Source: Akkermansia massiliensis
GTDB lineage: Bacteria > Verrucomicrobiota > Verrucomicrobiia > Verrucomicrobiales > Akkermansiaceae
Direction of reading: 5' to 3'
Length of the DNA stretch: 64,000 nt
NCBI RefSeq assembly: GCF_023516715.1
Contig: NZ_JAMGSI010000001.1
Location: 558,001-622,000, forward strand
In this document: positions 29,144 to 37,456 of the stretch, piece after piece
Layout: each line of letters opens with the position of its first letter
Numbering within the stretch: the first letter of the stretch is position 1
Made by a program: the position numbers and the translations under genes
Notes under the pieces: model-generated
The model's input: only the letters and a program-made list of their open reading frames with translations
The model's database searches: none
What the model was told of the DNA's origin: nothing

Positions 29144-30529
29144 GGGGGCCTGTTCCTCCGGAGCGGGGGGCTTTTTCCGGCTCCTCCGCGTGCCGGAGCT
29201 TCCGGAATCCTCCTCTGCCCGCTGGCGGCGCAGTTTGTCCCAGTATGCCAGCCGCTTGTTGATTTCCCGTTCAAAGCCCCGTTCCGGCGGCTTGTAGAAC
29301 TGGCGGCGGGGCATTTTGTCCGGAAAGTAGTTCTGCCCGGAAAAGGCGTCCGGCGCGTCGTGGTCGTACGCGTAATTTTTTCCGTAGCCCAGCTCCTTCA
29401 TCAATTTGGTGGGAGCGTTCAGGATGTGCGCCGGAGGCATCAGGGAGCCGTATTCCCTGGCCGCCTTCCGGGCCGCTCCCCAGGCGGTGTAGGCGCTGTT
29501 GGATTTGGGGGCGCAGCCCAGGTAGATGACCAGTTCCGCGATCGCCAGCTCTCCTTCCGGAGAGCCCAGGCGTTCATAGGTGTCCCATGCGGCAATGGCC
29601 ATTTGCAGCGCGGCGGGGTCCGCCAGGCTGATGTCCTCCATGGCGAAGCGGGTGAGGCGGCGCAGCAGGTAGAGCGGGTCTTCCCCGCCCTGGAGCATGC
29701 GTGCGGCCCAGTACAGGGCGGCGTCCGTATCAGAGCCGCGCAGGGACTTGTGCAGGGCGCTGATGAGGTTGTAGTGGCCCTCCCGGTCCTTGTCGTAAAC
29801 CGGGGCGCGCTGCTGGACGATTTTCAGCAGGGCCGGCGTGTCCAGCGTCTCGTCAGGCTTGCAGAGGTCAAAGACGCTTTCCATCAGGTTGATGAGGTAG
29901 CGGCCGTCTCCGCCCGCCAGTTCAATGAGGGTGGCGCGCGCTTCCGGGGCGAGCGGCAGCTTGCGCTGGAGAAGGGATTCCGCCCGCTCAATGATGCTTT
30001 CCAGCGCCGGAGCGTCCAGGGAATGCATGACGAAGACCTTGCAGCGGGAGAGAAGGGCGCTGTTCAGTTCAAAGGAGGGGTTTTCCGTGGTGGCGCCCAC
30101 GAGCGTGACGGTTCCGTTTTCCACGTATGGCAGGAAGCCGTCCTGCTGGGCGCGGTTGAACCGGTGGATTTCATCCACGAAGAGGAGGGTTCCCTGGCCG
30201 TATTCCCGCCGTTTGGCGGCCTCGTCAAAGGCTTTCCTCAGATCCGCCATGCCCGAGAAGACGGCGGAGAGCGCGACGAAGTGCATGGACGTGCGCGTAG
30301 CCAGGATGCGCGCCAGCGTGGTTTTTCCGCAGCCGGGCGGCCCCCACAGGACGAAGCTGGTCAGCTTGCCGGAATCCGCCATGAGCCGGATGGGCCCTCC
30401 CTCCCCCAGCAGGTGGTCCTGGCCCACGATTTCCTCCAGGGCGGCCGGTCTCAGGCGGTCCGCCAGGGGCCGGTCCGCGAAGGCGGCAAACAGGCCCGGC
30501 GTGTCGTCTTTTTTCATGCTCATCATCAT
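29138..30529 (-). CDS. rarA: replication-associated recombination protein A (MgsA/RarA AAA+ ATPase)
   Basis: A clamp-loader-like AAA+ ATPase acting at stalled replication forks. Walker A is GPPGCGKTT and Walker B is FVDEIHRF. Sensor 1 is VGATTENPSFELN. The C-terminal MgsA domain contains GSDTDAALYWAARML and an HYLPDKM-type end (GQNYFPDKMPRRQFYKP). Several ATGs lie between 30517 and 30529 and the exact start is uncertain. The tail is basic and Ser/Pro-rich. The gene sits on the minus strand inside the glycoside hydrolase block, and its last six bases overlap the third GH2 gene tail-to-tail. Confidence 0.94.
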   Translation of the reverse strand: MMMSMKKDDTPGLFAAFADRPLADRLRPAALEEIVGQDHLLGEGGPIRLMADSGKLTSFVLWGPPGCGKTTLARILATRTSMHFVALSAVFSGMADLRKAFDEAAKRREYGQGTLLFVDEIHRFNRAQQDGFLPYVENGTVTLVGATTENPSFELNSALLSRCKVFVMHSLDAPALESIIERAESLLQRKLPLAPEARATLIELAGGDGRYLINLMESVFDLCKPDETLDTPALLKIVQQRAPVYDKDREGHYNLISALHKSLRGSDTDAALYWAARMLQGGEDPLYLLRRLTRFAMEDISLADPAALQMAIAAWDTYERLGSPEGELAIAELVIYLGCAPKSNSAYTAWGAARKAAREYGSLMPPAHILNAPTKLMKELGYGKNYAYDHDAPDAFSGQNYFPDKMPRRQFYKPPERGFEREINKRLAYWDKLRRQRAEEDSGSSGTRRSRKKPPAPEEQAPS

Positions 30530-30695
30530 ACGCCGCGGGAAAAAGGAAGGCAAGGGGCGCATCATGGCATTTCAGGCGGAGCGGACGGGCTGGCGTGTCA
30601 TGGAGCGGGTGTTTTCCGGACTCTTTTAACGGGATTAAGGAAAAGGCGGGAAGAAAAGGAAAGACTCCCGGGAGAAGTGGTGTATACTGAATACG

Positions 30696-32336
30696 ATGTT
30701 CCGCTATGTTTCCCCTGTATTCCTTTTCCTGCTCTCCGGAGTGTGCTGCATGCCCGTGAACGCGCAGGACCAGATCATTCCCCGGCCCGTATCCGTCAAG
30801 GTTGCGGACGGGAACGCGGCAAAGCCCGTGAAGCTGGATGGAGGCACGCGCATCGTGTGCCGGGAGAAGGACGCCGGGTTCCAGCGGCAGGCCCGGCTGC
30901 TGCAGCAGTTTTTATCACGCGGAACAGGACTGTCCCTGGCAGGGGCGGGGGGCGCAGAAACTATCCGCATTGAGAAGGATGCTTCCCTGAAACAGTACGG
31001 ACCGGAGGCTTACCGGCTGGAGGCGGCGCCTGGAAATATCGTGATCAAGGCCGCTGCTCCAAAAGGGGTGTACTACGCCGGGCAGAGCCTGGCGCAGATG
31101 CTGCCTGCCGCGTTTTTTGACGGTGGAGCGGACAAGGGCGCCGTAAGCTGGACCGTGGCGGAGAAGCCTTTTTCCATGCTGGATTACCCGCGGTTTGCGT
31201 GGCGCGCCTTCATGCTGGATGAAGCGAGGCATTTTTTTGGAGAGGAGGAGGTGAAGAGGCTGATTGACCAGATGGGGCTTCTGAAAATGAATATCCTGCA
31301 CTGGCATTTGTCCGACGATGCCGGATGGCGCGTCCAGATTAAAAAGTATCCCAAGCTGACCTCCATCGGCAGCAAGCGGAGAGACACGGAGATAGAGACG
31401 TGGGGGAGCGGCAAGTATGCGGGCAGGCCCCATGAAGGTTTTTATACGCAGGAGCAGATCAGGCGTATTGTGAGCTACGCGGCCGACCGGAACATAACGA
31501 TTGTGCCGGAGATAGATATTCCGGGGCATTCCGCCGCCGCTACGTTTTCCTATCCGGAATTGAAGTTGTCCGCCAAGCCCGTGACGGAGATTCCCGTGAG
31601 CTTCAATGACGGAACTGCCTTTGATCCCACCAACGAGCGGACCTATCAGTTTCTGGGAGATGTCATGACGGAACTGGTCGCCCTGTTTCCCGGCGGCATC
31701 ATCCACATCGGCGGGGACGAGGTGCGCTATAAGAAGTACTGGGCCGACGTACCCCACATTGAGCAGTTCATGAAGAAGAAGGGGATCAAGACATTCCCTG
31801 ATCTTCAGATCATGTTTACGAACCGGATTTCCGGCATGCTGGCAAAGAAGGGAGTACGGATGATCGGATGGAATGAAATTCTGGGGTCCGACGTGCACAA
31901 TGACGGCGGCCAGGGGGCCGCTCTGGGCAAGCTGGACGGTAAGGCCATTATTCATTTCTGGTGCGGGGCCGACAAAATAGCCGCCAAGGCGATCCGGGAA
32001 GGCCACCAGGTGGTCAATTCCACTTCCCGCATGACTTATATGAATAAGGATTACGGCCAGCTTCCCCTGTCCAAATCCTATTCCTTTGAACCCGTTTTTG
32101 CGGGGTTGAAGCCGAAAGAGCAGAAGAATGTCATCGGTCTTGGCTGCCAGGTCTGGACGGAGTGGATTGCGGATGTGGAAAAGCTGCACCGCCGCGTTTT
32201 TCCCCGCATAGCCGCTTATGCGGAGACGGGCTGGAGCCGGAAGGAGGACAAGGATTTTAAGGATTTCCAGAGGCGTCTGCCGGGGTATGAGAAGATTCTG
32301 GATGTCCTGAACATCAAGCACGGGGAAGGGAAGTAA
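30696..32336 (+). CDS. secreted GH20 beta-N-acetylhexosaminidase
   Basis: A 546-aa enzyme with a signal peptide (about 1-23), an N-terminal GH20b-like domain (about 25-165) and a GH20 barrel starting YPRFAWRAFMLDEARHFF. The catalytic pair is Asp341-Glu342 in IHIGGDEV, where Asp assists the 2-acetamido group and Glu is the acid/base. HWHLSDDAGWR and VWTEW are conserved substrate-pocket motifs. It removes terminal GlcNAc or GalNAc and complements the upstream GH2 galactosidases in stepwise mucin or milk glycan removal. Confidence 0.95.
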   Translation: MFRYVSPVFLFLLSGVCCMPVNAQDQIIPRPVSVKVADGNAAKPVKLDGGTRIVCREKDAGFQRQARLLQQFLSRGTGLSLAGAGGAETIRIEKDASLKQYGPEAYRLEAAPGNIVIKAAAPKGVYYAGQSLAQMLPAAFFDGGADKGAVSWTVAEKPFSMLDYPRFAWRAFMLDEARHFFGEEEVKRLIDQMGLLKMNILHWHLSDDAGWRVQIKKYPKLTSIGSKRRDTEIETWGSGKYAGRPHEGFYTQEQIRRIVSYAADRNITIVPEIDIPGHSAAATFSYPELKLSAKPVTEIPVSFNDGTAFDPTNERTYQFLGDVMTELVALFPGGIIHIGGDEVRYKKYWADVPHIEQFMKKKGIKTFPDLQIMFTNRISGMLAKKGVRMIGWNEILGSDVHNDGGQGAALGKLDGKAIIHFWCGADKIAAKAIREGHQVVNSTSRMTYMNKDYGQLPLSKSYSFEPVFAGLKPKEQKNVIGLGCQVWTEWIADVEKLHRRVFPRIAAYAETGWSRKEDKDFKDFQRRLPGYEKILDVLNIKHGEGK

Positions 32337-32738
32337 TCCAAATCACCCCGCAGCGGTCCACGCCCCGTTGCGCAGCGGCGTTTCTTCCGGCAGGGGCGTG
32401 TTGGGATTTTCCTTTCCGGCGGGGCTGTGCCCGGGCGATTGTTTTATGTCGTTCCGAGTGTTCGCGAAGGCGAGGGCGTGATCTCCGGAGATGCGGGCGC
32501 CTTGCATGAGGCGATGACTGTCTTTTTCCGAAGAGGCCATTTTCGCTTTCAGCTCCGGTCGGTGGGGGATGGAGCGTTTTTTCAGGAGGCCAGCCATTTT
32601 TAACGGTTGGTCACACTTTGGCATAGTGTCAACAAAAACGGGGAAACCGGCCTCCAACCAACCATGGGCCAGCAGTTTCAAAACCTGCCAATGCCCGCTT
32701 TTAGCAATTAAATATAGATTAATAAGGAGAATAAGACG
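32337..32738 (+). other. intergenic region with overlapping inverted repeats before the isochorismatase gene
   Basis: About 400 bases without a convincing gene. GGAGGCC (32585-32591) can pair with GGCCTCC (32649-32655). GGTTGG (32605-32610), inside that loop, can pair with CCAACC (32654-32659), which overlaps it, giving alternative or pseudoknotted folds. An AT-rich stretch and AATAAGGAGAA, a good Shine-Dalgarno, precede the ATG at 32739. Confidence 0.35.
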
Positions 32739-33422
32739 ATGTCCCTGATATCCTCGCATTATCATCAGCTGTATACGCCGGAAGACGCTGCCGTAGTTTT
32801 CATTGACCACCAGCCCCAAATGACCTTTGGCGTAGCCAACATCAACCGTGCCGATCTGATCAATAACGTCACCCTGCTGGCGAAGGCCGCCAAGCTGTTC
32901 CAGGTGCCCACCGTGATTACGGCCGTGGAAACGGAGGGCTTTTCCGGCTATGTCTGGCCCCAGCTCCTGGATATTTTTCCAGGCCAGCATGTCATTGAAC
33001 GCACGTCCATGAATTCCTGGGATTCCGACGAGTTCCGGAAGGCCATCAAGGCGACGGGCCGCAAGAATATCCTCCTTACCGGGCTCTGGACGGAAGTGTG
33101 CGTCACGTGGCCGGCTATTGAGATGATCGGCGACGGTTATAACATTTACGTGGTGGAGGACTGCTGCGGCGCCACCTCCAAGGACGCCCAGAAAGCGGCC
33201 CTTTCCCGCATCGTCCAGGCGGGCGGCACGCGGCTGACGACCATCGGCGCCCTTCTGGAGTTCCAGCGCGACTGGAAGAACAAGGAACATTACGACGCCC
33301 TGATGAATCTGCTCAAGCAGCAGGGCGGCGCTTACGGCGTGGGCGTGGAGTACGCCTACACGATGGTTCACCATGCTCCCCAGTCCGCCCTGTCCCCGCA
33401 GGTGGTGAAGCATGACGCCTGA
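32739..33422 (+). CDS. isochorismatase-family cysteine hydrolase (YcaC-like)
   Basis: A 227-aa cytosolic hydrolase. The candidate triad is the Asp of FIDHQPQM (about residue 23), the Lys of TGRKNILL and the Cys of GLWTEVCVT (about 125). CCGATSKDAQ and GGTRLTTIGALLEFQ place it closest to the YcaC group, whose physiological substrate is unknown. An AAGGAGAA Shine-Dalgarno lies upstream. The following ABM-domain and amidohydrolase genes are on the same strand and close by, suggesting a three-gene detoxification or catabolic unit. Confidence 0.88.
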   Translation: MSLISSHYHQLYTPEDAAVVFIDHQPQMTFGVANINRADLINNVTLLAKAAKLFQVPTVITAVETEGFSGYVWPQLLDIFPGQHVIERTSMNSWDSDEFRKAIKATGRKNILLTGLWTEVCVTWPAIEMIGDGYNIYVVEDCCGATSKDAQKAALSRIVQAGGTRLTTIGALLEFQRDWKNKEHYDALMNLLKQQGGAYGVGVEYAYTMVHHAPQSALSPQVVKHDA

Positions 33423-33503
33423 TTGCCCGCAGAGTTTTTCCGGCGCTCCCTCCGTTAACACGGGGGTGCGCGCCGGAAGAAAAAACCTGAACATTCATCA
33501 GGC

Positions 33504-34115
33504 ATGAACGCCATCAATCCTTCAGAGGAAGTGACCGTTGTGGTGCGCCGGCATATTCTGCCGGGGCATGAAGGCCAGTTTGAGCACGCCATGCGGGATT
33601 TCGTCAATTTTGTGCTGAGCTGCCCCGGGCATGTGGGCATCAGCGTCCTGCGGCCCTCCGACGGAAACGGGGAGTATGTGGTGGTGGACCGTTTCGCGAG
33701 CGCCGCCGCCAGAAAAGCCCTGGTTTCCTCCCCGGAGTACGAACGCTGGATGAAGCTGCTGGGAGCCCATACGGAAGGGGAGGCCCATATCCAGGAGATG
33801 AACGGCCTGGACGCCTGGTTGAACCAGCCGGGCACCCCGATGATGACGCCGCCGCGCTACAAGACGGCGGCGGCTACTTATCTGGGCGTGTGCCTGGTCA
33901 TCTTTCTTCTGAACATTACCGTGGGAGGGCCCATCCGCGCCCTTTTGCCCGCATGGCTCTCCTTTTTCCTGTTCAACGCCTGTGTGGTGGCGCTGCTGAC
34001 CTGGGTATTCATGCCGCTGATCAGCAGCATTCTGTCTCCCTGGCTTTTCAGGGCGCAGGCCGGAACCATTCCGGGAACAACCCCGAACCATGATGAAAAC
34101 AATGAAAAACAATGA
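33504..34115 (+). CDS. antibiotic-biosynthesis-monooxygenase (ABM) domain protein with C-terminal membrane anchor
   Basis: A 203-aa protein. Residues about 1-100 form an ABM-type ferredoxin-like fold (EEVTVVVRRHILPGHEGQFE; GHVGISVLRPSDGNGEYVVVDRF). Two transmembrane helices follow (about 125-145 and 150-178) and then a short hydrophilic tail. ABM domains act in quinone oxidation, haem degradation or as dimeric modules. Membrane-anchored ABM proteins are poorly characterised. The 3' end overlaps the amidohydrolase start by 26 bases. Confidence 0.8.
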   Translation: MNAINPSEEVTVVVRRHILPGHEGQFEHAMRDFVNFVLSCPGHVGISVLRPSDGNGEYVVVDRFASAAARKALVSSPEYERWMKLLGAHTEGEAHIQEMNGLDAWLNQPGTPMMTPPRYKTAAATYLGVCLVIFLLNITVGGPIRALLPAWLSFFLFNACVVALLTWVFMPLISSILSPWLFRAQAGTIPGTTPNHDENNEKQ

Positions 34116-35997
34116 TAAGGTTTACGCCGATTTGATGATCTCAAACGGCAACATAGCAACGCTGGATGAACGCGGAACGATGGCCCGCGCCGTCGCCGTC
34201 AAGGATGGAAAGATACTGGCCGTGGGGTCCGACGAGGACGTTGCCCAGTACAAGGGGCCGGATACCCAGGTGATCGACGCCGGGAAAAGGACCGTCATTC
34301 CCGGCCTGAACGATTCCCACTTGCACGTGATCCGCGGCGGCCTGAATTACAATATGGAACTGCGCTGGGACGGCGTGCCCTCCCTGGCGGACGCCATGCG
34401 CATGCTCAAGGAGCAGGCCCGCAGAACGCCGCCGGGACAGTGGGTGCGCGTGGTGGGCGGCTGGAGCGAGTTCCAGTTTGCCGAACGCCGGATGCCTACG
34501 CTGGAGGAGATTAATGAGGCGGCGCCGGATACGCCCGTTTTTGTGCTTCACCTGTACTGCCGCGCCATGCTCAACAAGGCCGCCCTGCGCGCCTGCGGGT
34601 ATACGAAGGATACGCCCAACCCTCCGGGCGGGGAAATCCAGCACGACAGCGAGGGCAATCCCACCGGCCTGCTGATTGCGCGGCCAAATGCCACCATTCT
34701 TTACGCCACGCTGGCCAAGGGGCCCAAACTGCCCCTGGAACACCAGATCAATTCCACCCGGCATTTCATGAAAGAACTTAACCGCCTGGGCCTGACCAGC
34801 ATCATTGACGCAGGAGGCGGCTATCAGAATTACCCGGAGGACTACCAGGTGATTGAAGAGCTGCACAAGCGCGGGGAAATGACCGTGCGGATTGCCTACA
34901 ATCTGTTTACCCAAAGGCCCAAGGAAGAGAAGGAGGACTTTGCCAAATGGATCAGGATGACCAGGCCGGGAGAGGGGGACGATTATTACCGCTGCAACGG
35001 AGCGGGTGAAATGCTCGTCTTTTCCGCCGCGGACTTTGAGGACTTTCTGGAGCCGCGTCCGGACCTCCCCGGAGACATGGAATCCGAACTCAAGGGGGTG
35101 GTCAGCCTGCTGGCCGCCAACAAATGGCCTTTCCGGCTGCACGCCACGTACAATGAGAGCATCTCCCGCTTTCTGGACGTGTATGAAGAAGTGAACCGGG
35201 AGATTCCCTTTGACGGCCTGCACTGGTTCTTCGACCACTGCGAGACCATTGACGAGAAGAATCTGGAACGCGTCAAGGCGCTGGGCGGAGGCATTGCCGT
35301 GCAGTGCCGCATGGCCTACCAGGGGGAATATTTCATGGACCGCTACGGCAAGGAGGCGGCGGAACATACGCCGCCCGTGCGCAGAATGCTGGAAATGGGC
35401 ATTCCCGTAGGGGCCGGAACGGATGCCACGCGCGTGGCGAGCTACAATCCATGGGTTTCCCTGTACTGGCTGACCACCGGGAAGACCGTGGGCGGAGAAC
35501 CGATGTACCGGGAGGAAGACTGCCTTTCCCGTGAGGAAGCCCTCCGGCTTTATACGCAGGGGAGCACCTGGTTTTCCTCCGAGACGGGCAAAAAAGGAGC
35601 GATTGTTCCCGGTCAACTGGCGGACATGGTCGTGCTGAGCGAAGATTATTTCTCCGTTCCGGAAGAGGAGATCAAGGGAATAGAATCCGTGCTGACCGTC
35701 ATGGACGGCAAAATCGTTTATGCCGCGGGACCGTTCAAGGATTTGGACCCGGCGCCCATTCCGGTGCTGCCCGAGTGGTCCCCCATTGCCGTGTTCGGCG
35801 GATACGGCGCTCCCCTGGACCCGAAGAAGGCGGCCAGGGCCGGCGTGCCTTTCCAGCAGGAGCACCGGCATTCCTCACACTGCCATGAACACGGCTGCAT
35901 GCATTCCGCGTTCATGCTGATGGAGGGCGCGGCGAATGCGTCGCGGCCCAGGTATTCCGATTTCTGGGGCTCCGGGTGTGGTTGCTTCGCATTCTGA
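34090..35997 (+). CDS. amidohydrolase family protein (YtcJ-like) with His/Cys-rich C-terminal tail
   Basis: A 635-aa metal-dependent hydrolase of the amidohydrolase_3 (YtcJ) type. The N-terminal beta-sandwich (ADLMISNGNIATLD) is followed by the HxH metal motif in NDSHLHV (His77, His79). A further histidine lies in FFDHCE (about 383) and the catalytic Asp in GTDATR (about 443). The last 47 residues (about 589-635) are unusual: EHRHSSHCHEHGCMH followed by a GSGCGCFAF end, which looks like an extra metal-binding tail. The substrate is unknown. Overlap with the upstream ABM gene suggests translational coupling. Confidence 0.85.
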   Translation: MMKTMKNNDKVYADLMISNGNIATLDERGTMARAVAVKDGKILAVGSDEDVAQYKGPDTQVIDAGKRTVIPGLNDSHLHVIRGGLNYNMELRWDGVPSLADAMRMLKEQARRTPPGQWVRVVGGWSEFQFAERRMPTLEEINEAAPDTPVFVLHLYCRAMLNKAALRACGYTKDTPNPPGGEIQHDSEGNPTGLLIARPNATILYATLAKGPKLPLEHQINSTRHFMKELNRLGLTSIIDAGGGYQNYPEDYQVIEELHKRGEMTVRIAYNLFTQRPKEEKEDFAKWIRMTRPGEGDDYYRCNGAGEMLVFSAADFEDFLEPRPDLPGDMESELKGVVSLLAANKWPFRLHATYNESISRFLDVYEEVNREIPFDGLHWFFDHCETIDEKNLERVKALGGGIAVQCRMAYQGEYFMDRYGKEAAEHTPPVRRMLEMGIPVGAGTDATRVASYNPWVSLYWLTTGKTVGGEPMYREEDCLSREEALRLYTQGSTWFSSETGKKGAIVPGQLADMVVLSEDYFSVPEEEIKGIESVLTVMDGKIVYAAGPFKDLDPAPIPVLPEWSPIAVFGGYGAPLDPKKAARAGVPFQQEHRHSSHCHEHGCMHSAFMLMEGAANASRPRYSDFWGSGCGCFAF

Positions 35998-36020
35998 CGG
36001 TAAATGATGCGAAGCTTCCT

Positions 36021-36055
36021 GCGCCCCGTCTCCCTGGTGGGACGGGGCGCTTTTT
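36021..36055 (+). terminator. Rho-independent terminator after the amidohydrolase
   Basis: A perfect 10-bp stem, GCGCCCCGTC and GACGGGGCGC, with a 10-base loop is followed by TTTTT. Confidence 0.92.
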
Positions 36056-36104
36056 CCTTTCCCGGAAGGGGTAGGGAATAAGGCTGCGGTTTTTCCTGCC
36101 GGAG

Positions 36105-36392
36105 TTACAGCACTTCCCGGTACAGGGAAATTTCAATGGCTTCCTCCGTCATGTCGCTCAGGAGTGGGATGATGCGCTGGAAGTGCTCGGAATCCGCATG
36201 AACGTCCACGGCTGCCTGGTCCTTCCACTCTTCAATGAATGTCAGGATATTAGGGTCATCAATGTCCTCATACAGGTGGTAGGAAACGTTGCCGGCTTCC
36301 GCACGGCTGTTTTCCACCAGTTCCCGGGCGGTGGCGATGAATTCTTCCCTGGCTCCTGCTTTGACGATGCTTTTGGCTGTAATCTTAATCAT
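36105..36392 (-). CDS. small ABM-domain protein (putative quinol monooxygenase)
   Basis: A 95-aa single-domain protein: ITAKSIVKAGAREEFIAT, NVSYHLYEDIDDPN, FIEEWKDQAAVDVHADSEHF. This matches the YgiN/LsrG-like ABM family of small dimeric oxygenases or isomerases in length and motif order. It is convergent with the amidohydrolase operon, whose membrane-bound ABM protein is a distant relative. Confidence 0.88.
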   Translation of the reverse strand: MIKITAKSIVKAGAREEFIATARELVENSRAEAGNVSYHLYEDIDDPNILTFIEEWKDQAAVDVHADSEHFQRIIPLLSDMTEEAIEISLYREVL

Positions 36393-36469
36393 GGCTATGG
36401 CTGTTTTGGCCGTATCCAGAGTAAGGGAGCGGGAGAGCCCGTGTCAACGACCCTTTTGAGGCGTTCCGG

Positions 36470-37456
36470 TCATGGCTGCGTATCCTTCAGGATTTTCAGA
36501 ACATAGGCGCGCGTTGTATCCGTATGCTCCGCGCCGCGTATGCAGGAAAGCCCCTGGTAGAGTCCCACCGTTTCCAGGCGCAGGTCCATATCCTGTCCAT
36601 CCAGATCCTCCCGGGTGGGTGGGGGATAATTGGAGGCGGGACCGCTCAGGGACTTCATCCGCATGGTATCCATGTTGAACAGGCAGCTTTGCATGCCATT
36701 GGTGAATATCAAGCTGCCCTGGCGTTGTTTTTCCTCCGGCCGCAGCCTGTAAATGGTGATGGCGCTTTCCCCGCCGGGATTGATCAGGATGGCGGGGAAA
36801 ACATGCTTGTTCCCGCCTTTCTCCCGGACGGTCAGGTCAAAGTCGCATTCTCCGAAAAACCTGTTGGTGACACGGGAGGAGATATGGACCTCCACGGGCA
36901 CTTCCTGCGGCAGGGGAACAAGGGTGGCAGCAGACAGCGCGGACCCCGGCGGGAGTTCCGGAACCGGGAAGGGTACGGTGATGATGTCAATAACGCAACT
37001 GATGACGCCGATCAGCACGAACAGCAGGATGCCCTTGTTCCGGAGCTGGACGGGAAGCAACTTCCGGGATTCCCCCGGATAAAGCTTGCTGGCGGATTTG
37101 TCCTGCTGCAGGCAGTATTCGGTCAGGCGTGAAATGACGGCCAGGGCGCAGGCCATGGCTGCCAGCCATGCAAGCGTGAAGGCCAGGTCCTCCACCATGG
37201 GACCCGTGGTGAAAAAGCTGAATAACCAGATGATGAAGGCCGTCAGCAGGAGAAAGACGACCAGGAAGGCCATGCAGCCGAAGGGCGCCGTGGAGACGGG
37301 AATCCAGCGCCTGCCGCGCTTGCCGCAGGCGCGCAGAATGAGGATGGCAATAAAAAAAGCAACAATTGCCAGCGTAGAATAAAAATGTTGAAACAGGTAA
37401 TCGAGCATGGCATGCGGGGAAAACTTGGATAGTAGCTGGTCGGGGACCGATTTCAT
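36470..37456 (-). CDS. integral membrane protein of unknown function
   Basis: From ATG 37456 the product is 328 aa. It has about four predicted helices: near residues 18-38 (TLAIVAFFIAILIL), 53-75 (FLVVFLLLTAFIIWLF), 82-102 and 140-160 (GILLFVLIGVISCVIDII). A C-terminal soluble domain of about 165 residues follows (VEVHISSRVTNRFFGECDFDLTV). The topology suggests a sensor or envelope-exposed domain. I recognise no family. The frame also opens ten codons earlier with TTG. Confidence 0.65.
   Translation of the reverse strand: MKSVPDQLLSKFSPHAMLDYLFQHFYSTLAIVAFFIAILILRACGKRGRRWIPVSTAPFGCMAFLVVFLLLTAFIIWLFSFFTTGPMVEDLAFTLAWLAAMACALAVISRLTEYCLQQDKSASKLYPGESRKLLPVQLRNKGILLFVLIGVISCVIDIITVPFPVPELPPGSALSAATLVPLPQEVPVEVHISSRVTNRFFGECDFDLTVREKGGNKHVFPAILINPGGESAITIYRLRPEEKQRQGSLIFTNGMQSCLFNMDTMRMKSLSGPASNYPPPTREDLDGQDMDLRLETVGLYQGLSCIRGAEHTDTTRAYVLKILKDTQP

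Noticed and set aside
32343-33494. Minus-strand frame covering the YcaC-like gene
   Set aside because: Antisense shadow; the plus-strand frame has a strong ribosome-binding site and the Asp-Lys-Cys triad.
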